Positions 35,679-46,128 of a stretch of DNA of 64,000 nucleotides are shown piece by piece. A program made the position numbers and the translations under genes. Under the pieces are notes generated by a model. That model was not told the DNA's origin. It worked only from the letters and a program-made list of their open reading frames with translations, and searched no databases. How positions within the stretch are numbered: the stretch's first letter is position 1; each line of letters starts with the position of its first letter. The DNA lies in the NCBI RefSeq assembly GCF_019649055.1, contig NW_026570224.1, positions 992,001 through 1,056,000 of the forward strand. The letters are read 5' to 3'. The stretch comes from Paramacrobiotus metropolitanus. Its lineage: Eukaryota; Tardigrada; Eutardigrada; Parachela; Macrobiotidae.

Positions 35679-35686
35679 TATAAAAG
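35679..35686 (+). promoter_or_regulatory. TATA-box candidate (TATAAAAG)
   Basis: A consensus TATAAAAG on the plus strand. A short frame beginning at about 35731 (37 codons, not recognised) lies some 45 bp downstream. Whether it drives any transcript is unknown. Confidence 0.3.
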
Positions 35687-35860
35687 GGCAAAACCTAACA
35701 TTGATACGAACGTTCACACGGCAGTTAGGCTATGCTTTCGCTTTTCATATTTGAAAAGTTAATGCTGGTATATGCCCACGAGGCTCCAGTTGTACATACA
35801 TTTTGTACGTATATATGCCGCAGTAAAAGTGCTACCACATAATTATAAGGTATAATATTA

Positions 35861-35900
35861 TATTCTGCAATGACGTATAATATTCTGCAATGACGTATAC
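35861..35900. repeat. 20-bp tandem duplication
   Basis: TATTCTGCAATGACGTATAA at 35861 is followed at once by a copy differing only at the last base, and ATTCTGCAAT recurs at 35911. Confidence 0.6.
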
Positions 35901-37001
35901 GTTGGCATAACATTCTGCAATTTTGCTGAAGTGAATTCTTATCGCAGACACAGTTGTAAACTCCGCGTCAGTGGATGCAAGGGAATGAAAATACAGTAAT
36001 ATGATCATGAGTAGTGTATGATCATTCTATAAACTGTTTTTACCAAAATACCCAACTGTAGATAACTGAACACGAGCACTGCATACGACTACAATCTGCT
36101 CTCGTAATACGAATTACTATTATTATGAACCAGAAAACGAACACGGTTATAGTAAATGGCATAACCAAAGAACTGAAAGAAGCACCGGAAGCAGCTCGCT
36201 TTTATGGAGTTATGCAGTTTTAAACAGAATCCATACTTCTACTAGCTACTAGAAAATTACTTAACTGTACTCTGCAAAGTACAAAGAATAATCGTACACG
36301 TAAGTCGTAATTGTCCTAAATTTGGCACTTGACACTTTTCTATATATCACTGTTGATCACAAAGGGAAAATATAAAAATAACCCAAAGATGGTCCAAAAA
36401 AACAACATATCGTAATCGTTACTTTCCATCGGCGATTTATAAATTTTACATCAACAGCCCGTATTATGTAGGGGGAGATAGGTCAAAATCGGCGTTTTTT
36501 GGCGTTACGTTGTTTATGGATGGCCCCTAACTTAGTTGCCCCAGCGAAGCAGACAGCGCAATGGTTGACGGTTGTGGCGAAACCTTTACTACTGTGCTAC
36601 CTACCTATATCGGCATGCTTTTCGTGGATTGGCAGCATCGCAGCCCATATCAGCGAATGCCAAGTTCTAGCACAGCCTTTACCAACCAATTGAAAGTTCT
36701 TCAAAAGAAACGTTCCTCAAATCGGATTTCCTCAGGATTAGCGGGCTGTTAAGTTGTCGGAGAACCGTAGTACCGGATGTGTGTTATGTTACTTTCTTGT
36801 TGAGTGGATGTTACTTTCTTCTTTGATACTGGTCCTGTGTAAAGCGATTTTAACATTGTGCACATCTAATTGCACTAACTGCGGCCTGACAGTACTTACT
36901 TATTCGACCAACGCTATGGCTCAAGTTTGTATTCATCATCTTTGCGCTTGCTCAGTTGATCCTCTGAATTTCCCGCATTATGCAAATGTTGTTTCCATCA
37001 G

Positions 37002-38423
37002 GTACTAACCACAGCCAGTGGTCAGCCTCAGATCGTCACGGCAAACGGCCAGCAGTTCATCCTGCAAGCGGTGCCAGCCCAAGCCACTGCTACGAATCCT
37101 ACCACAGTGTCTATCCAAACTTCTCCCGGACAGGTACCTAATGGGAAAATTCATTCAGAACTTCAGCTGTTCATTTAACACGGCATTCGTCTTAAAGGTG
37201 TTAACAGCAGGCCAAACGCTAATTGGATCGGATGGGCAACAGGTGCGTCTTCCTCTGCAGCTCTGCCTAGTACCGACTGATTTCGTTTATTTAACTGACA
37301 ATGAATAGTAATCTGAAGTATATGCAAATTATAATTGTATTTGTAGCAGAGCAAGTTTTGTTCTGCGGGACTCTGAAGCACAGATTTTGTGGTGCAATTC
37401 GTGAATTTGCGTTCCCGGTTTCAAACGCACACGGAGATCTAATAAGTACTGTTTTTTTTCGAAGTTAAGGAGTCAAAAATACGTCGCTGGGTGTTTCCGA
37501 ATTCAGTTTGGCATCAACTGAAAAAAACATTCGCATTTAAGAATTTTATTACAGTCAAGCTGTTATTTTGTAGAATAATTAGGTAGACAATTGTAGCAGT
37601 CAGTTGCTTCTTTGAGGCTCTTTCGCTGTTATGACCACTTGTACTGACTTGTCATTTATGCGCAACAACTGTTCGATTCTAGAAGGGTTATATAGATATG
37701 ACTTAAAATCTGATTGTCTTTTTAGTACTTTATAACCACTGGAACACCTAACCTTGGGACAACACAACCTGTAAATCTCCAGACAACCGATGGCCAACCT
37801 TTTTTAGCCAGACTTCTGACGAATCTTAATGATGTGGCTAATTCTGGTGGTAAGCAATCTGGAGCACTCGTTGCGTTTGGATATTCTGTTTTGTTGATGA
37901 TAAGTGGTCTTTTAGGGAAGAACTGCTGGCTGGAATTCCCAAGTCAGCTTTTGAGCTTCGAATTGTTCATTAAATTAGGCTTCCTACCCAAAGTGTTGTA
38001 TTTTCTAAGCGATGTGTTGGAACGTGCGAAGTTATTGTATTGTGTTGTTTTCAGGCCAGCAAGTCTTTCATTTATCAGGCGGCGGAGGCCAGGTGGATCT
38101 CTCCGGATTGACGGTTGGAACGTCCGCGAAAGTGGAAGAAGACGAGCCTTTATATGTGAATGCCAAACAGTACCATCGGATTCTCAAGCGTCGTCAAGCT
38201 CGAGCTAAACTAGAAGCCCAAGGTCTTATATCAAAAGAGCGTCAGGTAAGTTGTGCATATTTTTGCGGATATCATGAATAGTATCGATGAAAAGGACAGA
38301 AAGAATACTTGCGTTACCCTTTAGAAATACTTGCATGAATCCCGGCACCGACACGCTGTGAAGCGAGTGCGTGGAGAAGGAGGTCGCTTTTCGTCTGCCT
38401 CAAAAACAGGCGACGGAGATTAG
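37002..38423 (+). CDS. NFYA: NF-YA, CCAAT-binding transcription factor subunit A (5' end not resolved)
   Basis: Exons 37002-37133, 37198-37242, 37726-37849, 38055-38245, 38325-38423 join in phase to 196 residues ending at TAG. The subunit binds the NF-YB/NF-YC histone-fold dimer and reads CCAAT. The C-terminal core is unmistakable: the interaction helix EPLYVNAKQYHRILKRRQAR, a linker (AKLEAQGLISKERQ), then the DNA-binding KYLHESRHRHAVKRVRGEGG. The upstream exons are Gln/Thr/Gly-rich (PQIVTANGQQFILQAV), as in the family's transactivation region. The first exon here starts at an acceptor in phase 0, so the initiating exon lies upstream and was not identified. Confidence 0.93.
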
Positions 38424-39171
38424 CGGATACTGATCCTATCGGCGTTGCGGATGGTTTTTATCTGAAACAGTGTTGACTCTTCTCACTGCAACTTTCAAGT
38501 TCTCTGACTATCGTCTGAAGTTTTTATGCACTGCGCTTTATTATGCTGTACTTGTAAAATTTTATATTTGATGTGTCATGAGCTAAGACGTTTTTCGTTT
38601 AGAAGCACATTTTGTATATTGCTATATTAGTAAATACATGTTGGTACCCATTGGTATAATTTTGTAATTTGACTACGTTAGACGTAAACAGTAAACAAAA
38701 GTGAACACGTTCAAATTTTTGGACATGTATTGTTCAAGGAGGAAAATACAAAAAAAAGTTGAAGAAAGTCGACCGCAATTTATCGTGAACGAAAGTACTG
38801 TACAAAGCAACCGATCCACAATTAAACACCAACTTCGCCGCACAATGCCAAACTGGTTAATACATACATGTATTTATCAAAATCTTTCCAATCTGTGATA
38901 AGAATAATTTACAGCGGCATTCAACGCTCACATTAATTTAACAAAATAAAAATTCCCTATCGTCAATAAAAAGCATGCTTCCTGTTTTTCTGCAAGCCTA
39001 CAGCTCCTTTTCTCAGTCAGTCTTTAATAATCTTGATAAATGAATGAATATGATGCGGGACCGCTCCTTGCCAATCGCTAATTTAAGGGCTTGGACAGCT
39101 AAAACAAATTTTTAATTTAATGAAGGATTATTACTGTGTAACACTCCTCCTGCATAACTGATCATTTCATT
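38424..39171. other. Intergenic, NF-YA and HAUS1-like gene (tail to tail)
   Basis: About 750 bp, AT-rich, presumably both 3' UTRs. AATAAA motifs at about 38945 and 38965 on the plus strand could end NF-YA. No coding feature. Confidence 0.45.
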
Positions 39172-40402
39172 TCACCAGTTTACCTCTTCAGCTTTCGCGG
39201 CAAAAACAGCACGCGCTTCTTTCATATTCGCAGGAAGACCGCGATATTTTTGCTGTAAGTCCTCCTTCAGTGCATTACGCTTTCGTTGGAGATCACGAAT
39301 TTTCTGCAGGCACACAAAGGATTTAAGGATCACAAGAAAAGTGAGTAATCATAAAGTTAATAATTTGTGAATCACAAACTGTGATGGCTTCATTGGTATA
39401 AGCTTCGAAGCATCTCCATCAGATTTTTAGTACGATTGTATCAGTACAGTACTTGTATCAGTACTGACTCTACTGAGTATACTCTCTTAAATTTCTGCAC
39501 AAAAACGCTACTCTAGATCTTCATGAGTAGTTTTTGCCACAAAAATTCAGCAATGCTATGCCAGTTCACTGTTTATTTAGCGTTTGCTATTTCACCTCTT
39601 TTAGTTTTTCCAGGTTGTCAAGGTCAATTTCCTCCGAATATCCACGAAAATTTAAAACTGAGCGTATCTGCTCATGGCTGTCGCCTGGAGAAACAATATC
39701 CCGTATATTTTCTTTATCGCCCGAATCTTTGTCGTTCGCAAAAAATTTGATGTGTTGGTTCGAGTCAAATGAAATCAAAACCGGAGCATTTTCCGCTTCT
39801 CTACAAAGATCAACGGTGAGCGATGTTAGTTCCTTAAGGTAGTGAACAACGTTAATTTTATCGTTCGGTGTTAAAACTGTAGTTTGTTTACAGTGACTAC
39901 TTGCAGTGTAAAAGAGGGCCACGAGAAACCATCGAGACAGGAACATACATGTAAGTTACATGTATGTTCCTGTCTCGATGGTGTTACATCAGTGATGTAA
40001 CACAGCGAAGCTGCGTAGTGGCCTAGTGGATAGTTCGTTATGTCAGGGGTAAATAAATAATTATGGAAGTGTCATGTACCGTACATACCTGAGTGCCTTT
40101 CCGCAACGCTTTTCTAAATCGCCGCGCATTTCTTCCTGATGTTTAAGGTTTCGCTCGGCGTTAAAAATTGCACGATCCACAGTAGTCTCGCGCTCAGCCA
40201 TCGCACACAGGGCCAAGCAAATAGCAGTTTTTGAAACAGATTGAATGTCCAGCAATCGACAGCTGGTTGCATGAATGTCTAGGTTCCGCAGCGTTTCACA
40301 CACATCTGCATTAAAACTCTGACTCGAGAGATCCTCTGATGTCTCCAGCGATGCAGACTGATTAACAGTGCCGTCAGATTCAATGCTCAGATTATGATCC
40401 AT
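39172..40402 (-). CDS. Coiled-coil protein, probably augmin subunit HAUS1
   Basis: Minus-strand exons 40402-40089, 39899-39596 and 39303-39172 join in phase to 249 aa. The protein is largely helical: a first half with AICLALCAMAERETTVDRAI and NLKHQEEMRGDLEKRC, and a C-terminal part with FRGYSEEIDLDNLEKLKE then a basic helix (IRDLQRKRNALKEDLQQ) and LPANMKEARAVFAAKAEEV. Size (human HAUS1 278 aa) and the pattern of its C-terminus (an SARG-type turn, Leu-rich helix, then LP.N...A...EA) suggest HAUS1, a subunit of the augmin complex that branches spindle microtubules. This is a resemblance from memory, not a proven match; another short coiled-coil protein is possible. The acceptor of exon 2 is only moderately strong. 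Its first intron contains a striking palindrome. Confidence 0.5.
39928..40003. repeat. Two adjacent perfect hairpins (27-bp and 11-bp arms)
   Basis: Arms 39928-39954 and 39956-39982 are exact reverse complements separated by one base. Overlapping the end, 39981-39991 and 39993-40003 form a second perfect hairpin (GTGTTACATCA) with a one-base loop. Both lie in the first intron of the HAUS1-like gene. Either real fold-back DNA or a sequencing/assembly fold-back. Confidence 0.9.
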
Positions 40403-40754
40403 TTCACCAAAAGGACTTGGAAGATTTAAACTTTATACATTTCTACAAATTTCGACTTTTTAAACACAATGCGATGGGATGCCCTGCAGTGCGGAAAGTG
40501 GCAACAAAGGATGCGTAGCGAGCTTTAGTAGTGTGAGCGCGGGATCACTAGCGTTCACGCCAGTGACGCTACGCCACCTGGATTACGACATCATTACGTG
40601 TCCGTTATGTCTCGCTTCTGATTGGCTGACGGCTATAGCCGTTCATTGTTTTCTGTTTAGTGGGCGCGGCATGGCGCGCATGCGAGAGCGACTGAATCGG
40701 GCTCTTCGCTCAGTGTTGTGGTGTGTTCACTTCAGTCATAAAGTTAGCAAGTAG
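40403..40754. promoter_or_regulatory. Upstream region of the HAUS1-like gene, with CCAAT box
   Basis: Relatively GC-rich 350 bp between the HAUS1-like start and the intersectin-like fragment, which run away from each other. It contains CTGATTGGCT (40618-40627, the reverse complement of a good CCAAT box) and no recognisable coding sequence. It could act as a bidirectional promoter (inference). Confidence 0.35.
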
Positions 40755-43700
40755 CTGATCGTGATAAGGATGGATTCCTGGATCTCAATGAGTTCTGCGT
40801 GGCTATGCATTAACTGTATTGCGGTGACTCTCAGATCGCTACATCTCAGCATACCGCTACATCTCAGCTCTCTGCCGGCTGATCCGAAAAGGCTGCGTTT
40901 TGAAAGAAGCTTGCGAATATGCAAAGTACATAGCAGGCGTTTAGCACATCAGCACCAACAGATCTGATGTACAATAACCGCTAAAAGCGCGTGTAGAGCA
41001 AAGGGTAGCTGGCCTGCCCTTCTCTGTGACTTTTGAAAGGGAGAAGGGAGCTGCAGGACACCTGCCCTTCCCTGCGTCTTTTTTGAAAGGGAGCAGGGAG
41101 CTGCAGGACACCAATACCTACCGGTTGAAAAAGGCGATTTGGACCGTGCTGCAGGATCGTCACAGAAGATGGTTTGCAGGGAAGAATGGGTCTGATTCAG
41201 ACCGCTTGCCATTTTTATGGCTTTTGGACCGTTCTGCGAGGCTGCGATGTAGCGATCTGAGAGTCACCGCAATACAGTTATTATGTTGTTAATGCCATCC
41301 GTCAGGATAAACGATCGAAAAATGCGCAGAATGGTCAATCCAAGCTCAGTGTGTCTCCCTTGCCACCTGTCGTCAAAACTAGCGCACCGCTTTTGCGTAG
41401 CACATCACCCCCCAAAAATGGCAGTATTTCGAGCATTCCGATTTTTCTTCGCTGTGATCAACCCCGTACACATATTTCCACAAATGTCTTGCCTAAATTA
41501 TCTCAAACTCCTATTTTACCAGTACGACCACTATCACCTGTTAGTGTTTTGCAGCCGTCTTTACCGGCGCATTCCGGAAAAATAAATCTCGATCGGACAA
41601 CAAATGGACTTAATCATGTTGCGAGATACAAGGAGATTATTTTGCAGAAACGGAAGGAAGTGCAACAGCTGCACAGAGATGTACAGCAGCTTCGCTCCGA
41701 ACGAAATACGTACAAAGACACCCTCAGTGAACTGAATAAGACGAGGTTAGCGGATTTGAGATTTTTATCGGAAATAAACGGCACGGTACGAAAGAAACGG
41801 CATGAGGTGGATGAATTGAGGACGAGAATTAACAACATCGCAACAGTTTGTTCTACATGGGATAGCGATGTGATGCAGAAGCAGCATTTGCTGACAGAAT
41901 TGCGTGCTGCTAATGATGAGCTCCGGTCAAGTGAACCTGTGAGGCGAACATCGTTTTCAACGCTGGACAGCCACATTGCACAAACGCTGGGCCGTCTGGA
42001 GCGCTCAAGAAATGTTGCGGCCTCTAATGAAGTGAGTATTGAACTGCTTGGAAAAACAATGAGAGATAAAATGGGCTATATTCGTTCGTTGGTTCAGCAA
42101 GGTGCCAAACAGATTTCAGTAAACCGGGAATTGTGTCAGGCTTTCGAAGAAAAGCGAACTCTGATCGAGAATCTGAACACAGCCACCACTTCCGGAAGTT
42201 CGTATTCTGTAATCGCGGAAGACGAAGAGACGTTACTGGCCATCGCATCCTACACCGGAGAAACTGCGAATGAGCTTTCCTTTGTAGAAGGAGATATTAT
42301 TCGGGCTACAGAAAAGCACACTGATGGATGGTGGTTAGGAGAGAATTCCCTCGGCAACACAGGTTATTTTCCAGCTAATTTCTGTCAGCCTTTGAAAAAT
42401 CGCGATCGCCGCGAATCTGTATCTGAGTTGGTGAAGGAAGAGAACGTTCGTTCGGCACTAGCTCTTTATCCCTATGCCGCCCAAAATTCGGATGAACTAT
42501 CGTTTAATCAGCACGAACTTATTGACATAATCCCGGCTGATGGGCTCGATAATGACTGGTACATGGGACGCAGTCGAACCGGAGAACGCGGGTTGGTTCC
42601 GGCTAATTATTTGAGGCTTAATTCTGAGATGGAGAAACAACCTGACGCCGAACCGGCGCCGCCCGTGGTAAAAGTGAGTCCGAAACGTCAGTTGGCCGTT
42701 CGGGAGCTGATTGGCACCGAGGAAAAATACTTGAACCTAATAACCGCGGTGGTGCAAGTTTATTCCTTTGCTCTGAAAAAACGCCACGCCTCTACTGAGG
42801 ATGAACTGAGTGTAAGCCCTATAATACTATTAACTCGTTGTGTTGCCGTGTTTTTTGCTTATTTGTACTCAACGGTTTTTATGAGTATACGGAAAAATAT
42901 ATATAACTTTGACAGCAGCAGCAATAATTTTGGAATAAAATATTGTTAGTCATTTTATAAATTTACTTGTTTGGAAACAGATCCAATTTTTTTAACAGGT
43001 TTACCGTATTCACTATTTTGTTCAAAAAAAGATTTTGAATGTGTCTGACTTAAATTTCCATTCATGACCTTTTGCTACGTAATTCGCGGTGTTCCGGTTA
43101 CAATTCTTTGTAGTAGTACGATTCATAACATTTTTTAACAAATATGAAATGAATCTTCGTCGAAATATGTAGGAAGCCTGCGGGTATTTGTCGTCACGCG
43201 ACAGTTGACTGGTCATTAATTTCTGGGTTAACAACACAGCTGACAAGTGACAATAACTACCGCTAACTAACTCAAAACAGGAGATTTACCATTCTCCGCG
43301 TCGGTGACTTCCTGCATAGCAGGCTTATATAACAATGCATACTTGTTTGATTCATGGTGGTTGTTTTGTCTTTGCAGCAATTGTTTTCGGTGTGGGCGAT
43401 ATCATCGACTGCACCGCTACCTTGGTCAAGGCGTTCAATGTACGCAGCAAACTGACAGAAGACGGAGCACTGGAGACTGTCGGGGATATTCTGTGCGAAT
43501 ATTTAACCAACATCACCCCATACATGAATTTCTGCAGCAGTCAAGTAAAAATGGGTGAATTAATCCGAGAAAAAACAGAAGCAAACCCGACTTTTGCGGA
43601 AGTGATTCGGCAATGTTCGCAGGATCTTCACATGCAGGGCCTTCCCTTAGCGGCAGCTTATATGAAGCCCATGCAGCGGATGACGCAGTATCCATTGTTA

Positions 43701-44645
43701 ATCAAACGCATCTTAGATTTAACACCCGAACATCATCCAGATTGTGCTGATCTCAAGGAAGCGCTACGGAAAAGCGAACTGCTCTGTGACCGGGTGAATG
43801 AAGGAGTGCGCGCAACAGAATTAACGGAACGCTTAGACTGGTTGGATAAACAAGTCAACATGGATAGCTTTGCGGAAAATCTCCAGTTTACTTCGCAGAC
43901 TAATTTCATGGGGCCTCGGTCGCTCGTTTATGCCGGAAGTCTTTTGAAGGCAAAAAGCGGCCGAGAATTGGTTGGATTTTTATTCAACGATTTCTTCTTT
44001 TGACTACACCACCACGCCCGTTGGTGGACAGTCTGGGAAATTTTACGTTTGAAAAGCGCCAGTGGACAACCTGCATGCTGAAACTGTACAAAAAGCCGTT
44101 GTTGTTGTCCGGTTGCAAAGTGGCTTTATTACCGGATGAAAACACGTTTGCCTTATCGTTTCCCCATTCCGTCAGTATCTTGCTAAAAGCCCCCACCGCG
44201 AACGAGTGTAAATCTTGGAATAAACATTTTCAGAAAGCCGTTACTGATTTCAGCGAAATGGAAAAGCAGATTAATTCACCAAGAAATCGTTCTATCAAGT
44301 TACATACTCCCGTGGGGTGTTGCCGACTTATCCTGGTGGAAGGAATAGACCTGTGTCCAAGTGCTCGAAAAGTACATTGTGATGCATTTTGCAAAGTATC
44401 TGTGGGATCACAAGAACAGCGTTTTTGACTACAATTCCTTCGCTGCCAACGGATTTCTAGGGCGGACAGAATTGAGACTGAAAAATATGCACAAGCAAAC
44501 AAAAGGCTCGAATATGGCAAGAAGCAGAAATCTGGTGTTGCAGGAAGTGATGTCGGGTGAACTAGTCGTCAAAATCGATATACAGTTATTCCCACCCGAG
44601 TCTTCTGTGCTTCCCGCGGTGATGCCCTTAATGACTATGCATTAG
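40755..44645 (+). CDS. ITSN: Intersectin-like scaffold/Cdc42 GEF, N-terminally truncated and disrupted
   Basis: Coding pieces: 40755-40812 and 41279-42809 (one exon split by an inserted element), then 43378-44645. Order: second half of an EH domain with a complete EF-hand loop (DRDKDGFLDLNEF) and AMHYY; coiled coil (about 41620-42180); two SH3 domains (ETLLAIASYTGETANELSF..WWLGE; ALALYPYAAQNSDELSF..WYMGR); DH domain (RELIGTEEKYL..KPMQRMTQYPLLIKRIL..LCDRVNEGVR); PH; C2 ending GFLGRTELRL..SGELVVKIDIQLF. This is the order of the intersectin long isoform, an endocytic scaffold that activates Cdc42, but the first EH domain, half of the second and three SH3 domains are absent. Lesions: in-frame stop at the insertion; frameshift in a T run at about 43998-44001; about 30 residues missing from C2 with a frame change near 44421. 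No in-frame ATG was found for the EH part. It looks like a decaying copy or a misassembled gene. AATAAA at 44716. Confidence 0.8.
40813..41278. mobile_element. MITE-like element, 466 bp, 33-bp perfect inverted repeats, TA duplication
   Basis: The ends are exact reverse complements over at least 33 bp (ACTGTATTGCGGTGACTCTC inward from 40813). They are flanked by TA at 40811-40812 and 41279-41280, as for Tc1/mariner-superfamily insertions. The inside carries a two-copy tandem repeat and no transposase. Removing the element and one TA joins CAT to TAT TAT GTT in the frame of the flanking EH-domain exon, so the insertion is in coding DNA. Confidence 0.85.
41013..41110. repeat. Two-copy tandem repeat (about 49 bp) inside the MITE-like element
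   Basis: Units 41013-41060 and 41061-41110 share CCTGCCCTTC, TTTTGAAAGGGAG and AGGGAGCTGCAGGACA with few differences. Confidence 0.75.
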
Positions 44646-45563
44646 TCTGTGATTTTTACTGTACAGTTTGCAGTTTTTTGTGTTGATTTTGCTTTTGTAG
44701 TCAGATGACCATGCCAATAAAATTCCATGGGTTTTGGTTGACCGTTTATATAAATTATTCTGGTTTACAAAAACATTTGGCTCAACGAGCTTAGCATTTA
44801 TTTACCCGTGTACCTAATACATACCTGCTGTACATTTTATACCACTTACCTACCAGTATTTGTGTATGTCGGGATATTTTGCGCGGATTACTAACTTGTA
44901 AGTAGTAAAACGAATATAATAAAAATTACAGTTTCTACCTACCTTTAGATATAGTCGTGGTGTTTTCCCGCGTAAATTGACTTTGAGTTTGAGTTAAGCA
45001 TTTTTGAAGAACGTAGTGGGTAGGATAGCCATAGCTATCGACGTATTGATCGCTTGTTTATTTTTGCTTGGCACGCATCGCTCCCGCTATATGGGTTCAT
45101 AATGCATCTCCAGAGCTGAAGACTTTTTCCGGTGGAAGGATCTGCTGTGGCTTTGCAACATTGCAGTGCTACGTATGATACAACTACAATCAGCTTAAGT
45201 ACGCGAAGATTAACGTGCCGACTTTCTTTCCCACGATATTAAAATTATTAATTTTGTTATTGAAAGCATATCAGTACATTACTGTAAATATCGCGTGCGC
45301 GGTTTGCAACTACAAGTACTGTACTCCTACTCAATTCAGTGCCTTTACTGACAGTGACAGCCACCACACCTAGACCGCTGAATCAGCCAGGAGGCATCCC
45401 AGATTTTTGCTAGAATATCGTGTGATAAACCCGATTTTAAGAAAAAATCCCGCGCGGTAGACTGATCGATTATCCCATCTTTGGGTCGCAGTGTAAGAAA
45501 TGTTCATGATACTTTACCTTTTCGGCACTGGGTATCTGGTCTGCCTGCACTGATAGGAAATTC
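44646..45563. other. Intergenic
   Basis: About 0.9 kb after the intersectin-like gene. Apart from the polyadenylation signal at 44716 I see no feature. Confidence 0.45.
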
Positions 45564-46128
45564 ATGATGGAGATGATCGCCCATGAGGAACAGGAATTTC
45601 ACTCCACTGACTTCAGCAAATACCAACAATTCCTGTAAATCCAACGAACCGATGTTGAAGACATATGAAACGGTCCAGTCACAAATTCAAGATATAGTGA
45701 ACTATGTCAACAACCCACATTCGCCACAACCTGGAAAGGTAAACAAGGTCGGCGATAAAACATCGTGTTGTGATATACCTGTACAAAGTTGCGAATTCGC
45801 TAACATATCTGCGACAGCCAAACGAGATTTTTTTAACTTGGGTTACTGGGTTGGATTTTAAATATTAAGGCAAATATTAAGGTATAAACGATTAAGTGAC
45901 ATTCGCTTACCGCACAATTCTTACGTTCACAGCAACCTAAGGAAAAGTGCGAGAAGCGACGAGAACTCACTAACCGATTTACTAAGAGCACCGGATACAG
46001 GTACAGTCCACAGTACACTTTCTCACAAAAGATCTCCTTTGACATCAACCATCCCCCGCCCTTTCAGTGCAAGTATTTCGGCAAATTTTTCCAGCAAGTC
46101 ACCTGACAGTTGTAAAGCTATTAATTAA
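45564..46128 (+). CDS. Possible small two-exon gene, unrecognised
   Basis: A candidate model joins 45564-45634 (begins MMEMIAHEEQEFHST) to 45933-46128 (LRKSARSDENSLTDLLRAP, then Ser-rich sequence to TAA). The splice sites (CCT/GTAAAT and TTCACAG) and codon phase agree and give 88 aa. An overlapping frame (45583-45738) offers a competing first exon. I recognise no domain. It may instead be noncoding. Confidence 0.2.

Larger units (their letters stand above)
35255..37001. other. Intergenic / NF-YA 5' region
   Basis: About 1.7 kb upstream of P4HA copy C and of the first NF-YA exon I can support. It contains a TATA-type promoter candidate at 35679 and a 20-bp tandem repeat at 35861. The NF-YA start codon and first exon(s) should lie in the right half (about 36440-37000), but none could be chosen. 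Frames at 36499-36693 and 36561-36752 show no NF-YA resemblance. Confidence 0.4.

Noticed and set aside
35725-35913. Minus-strand 62-codon frame near the TATA candidate
   Set aside because: Runs against the promoter orientation and consists of AT-rich repeat sequence.
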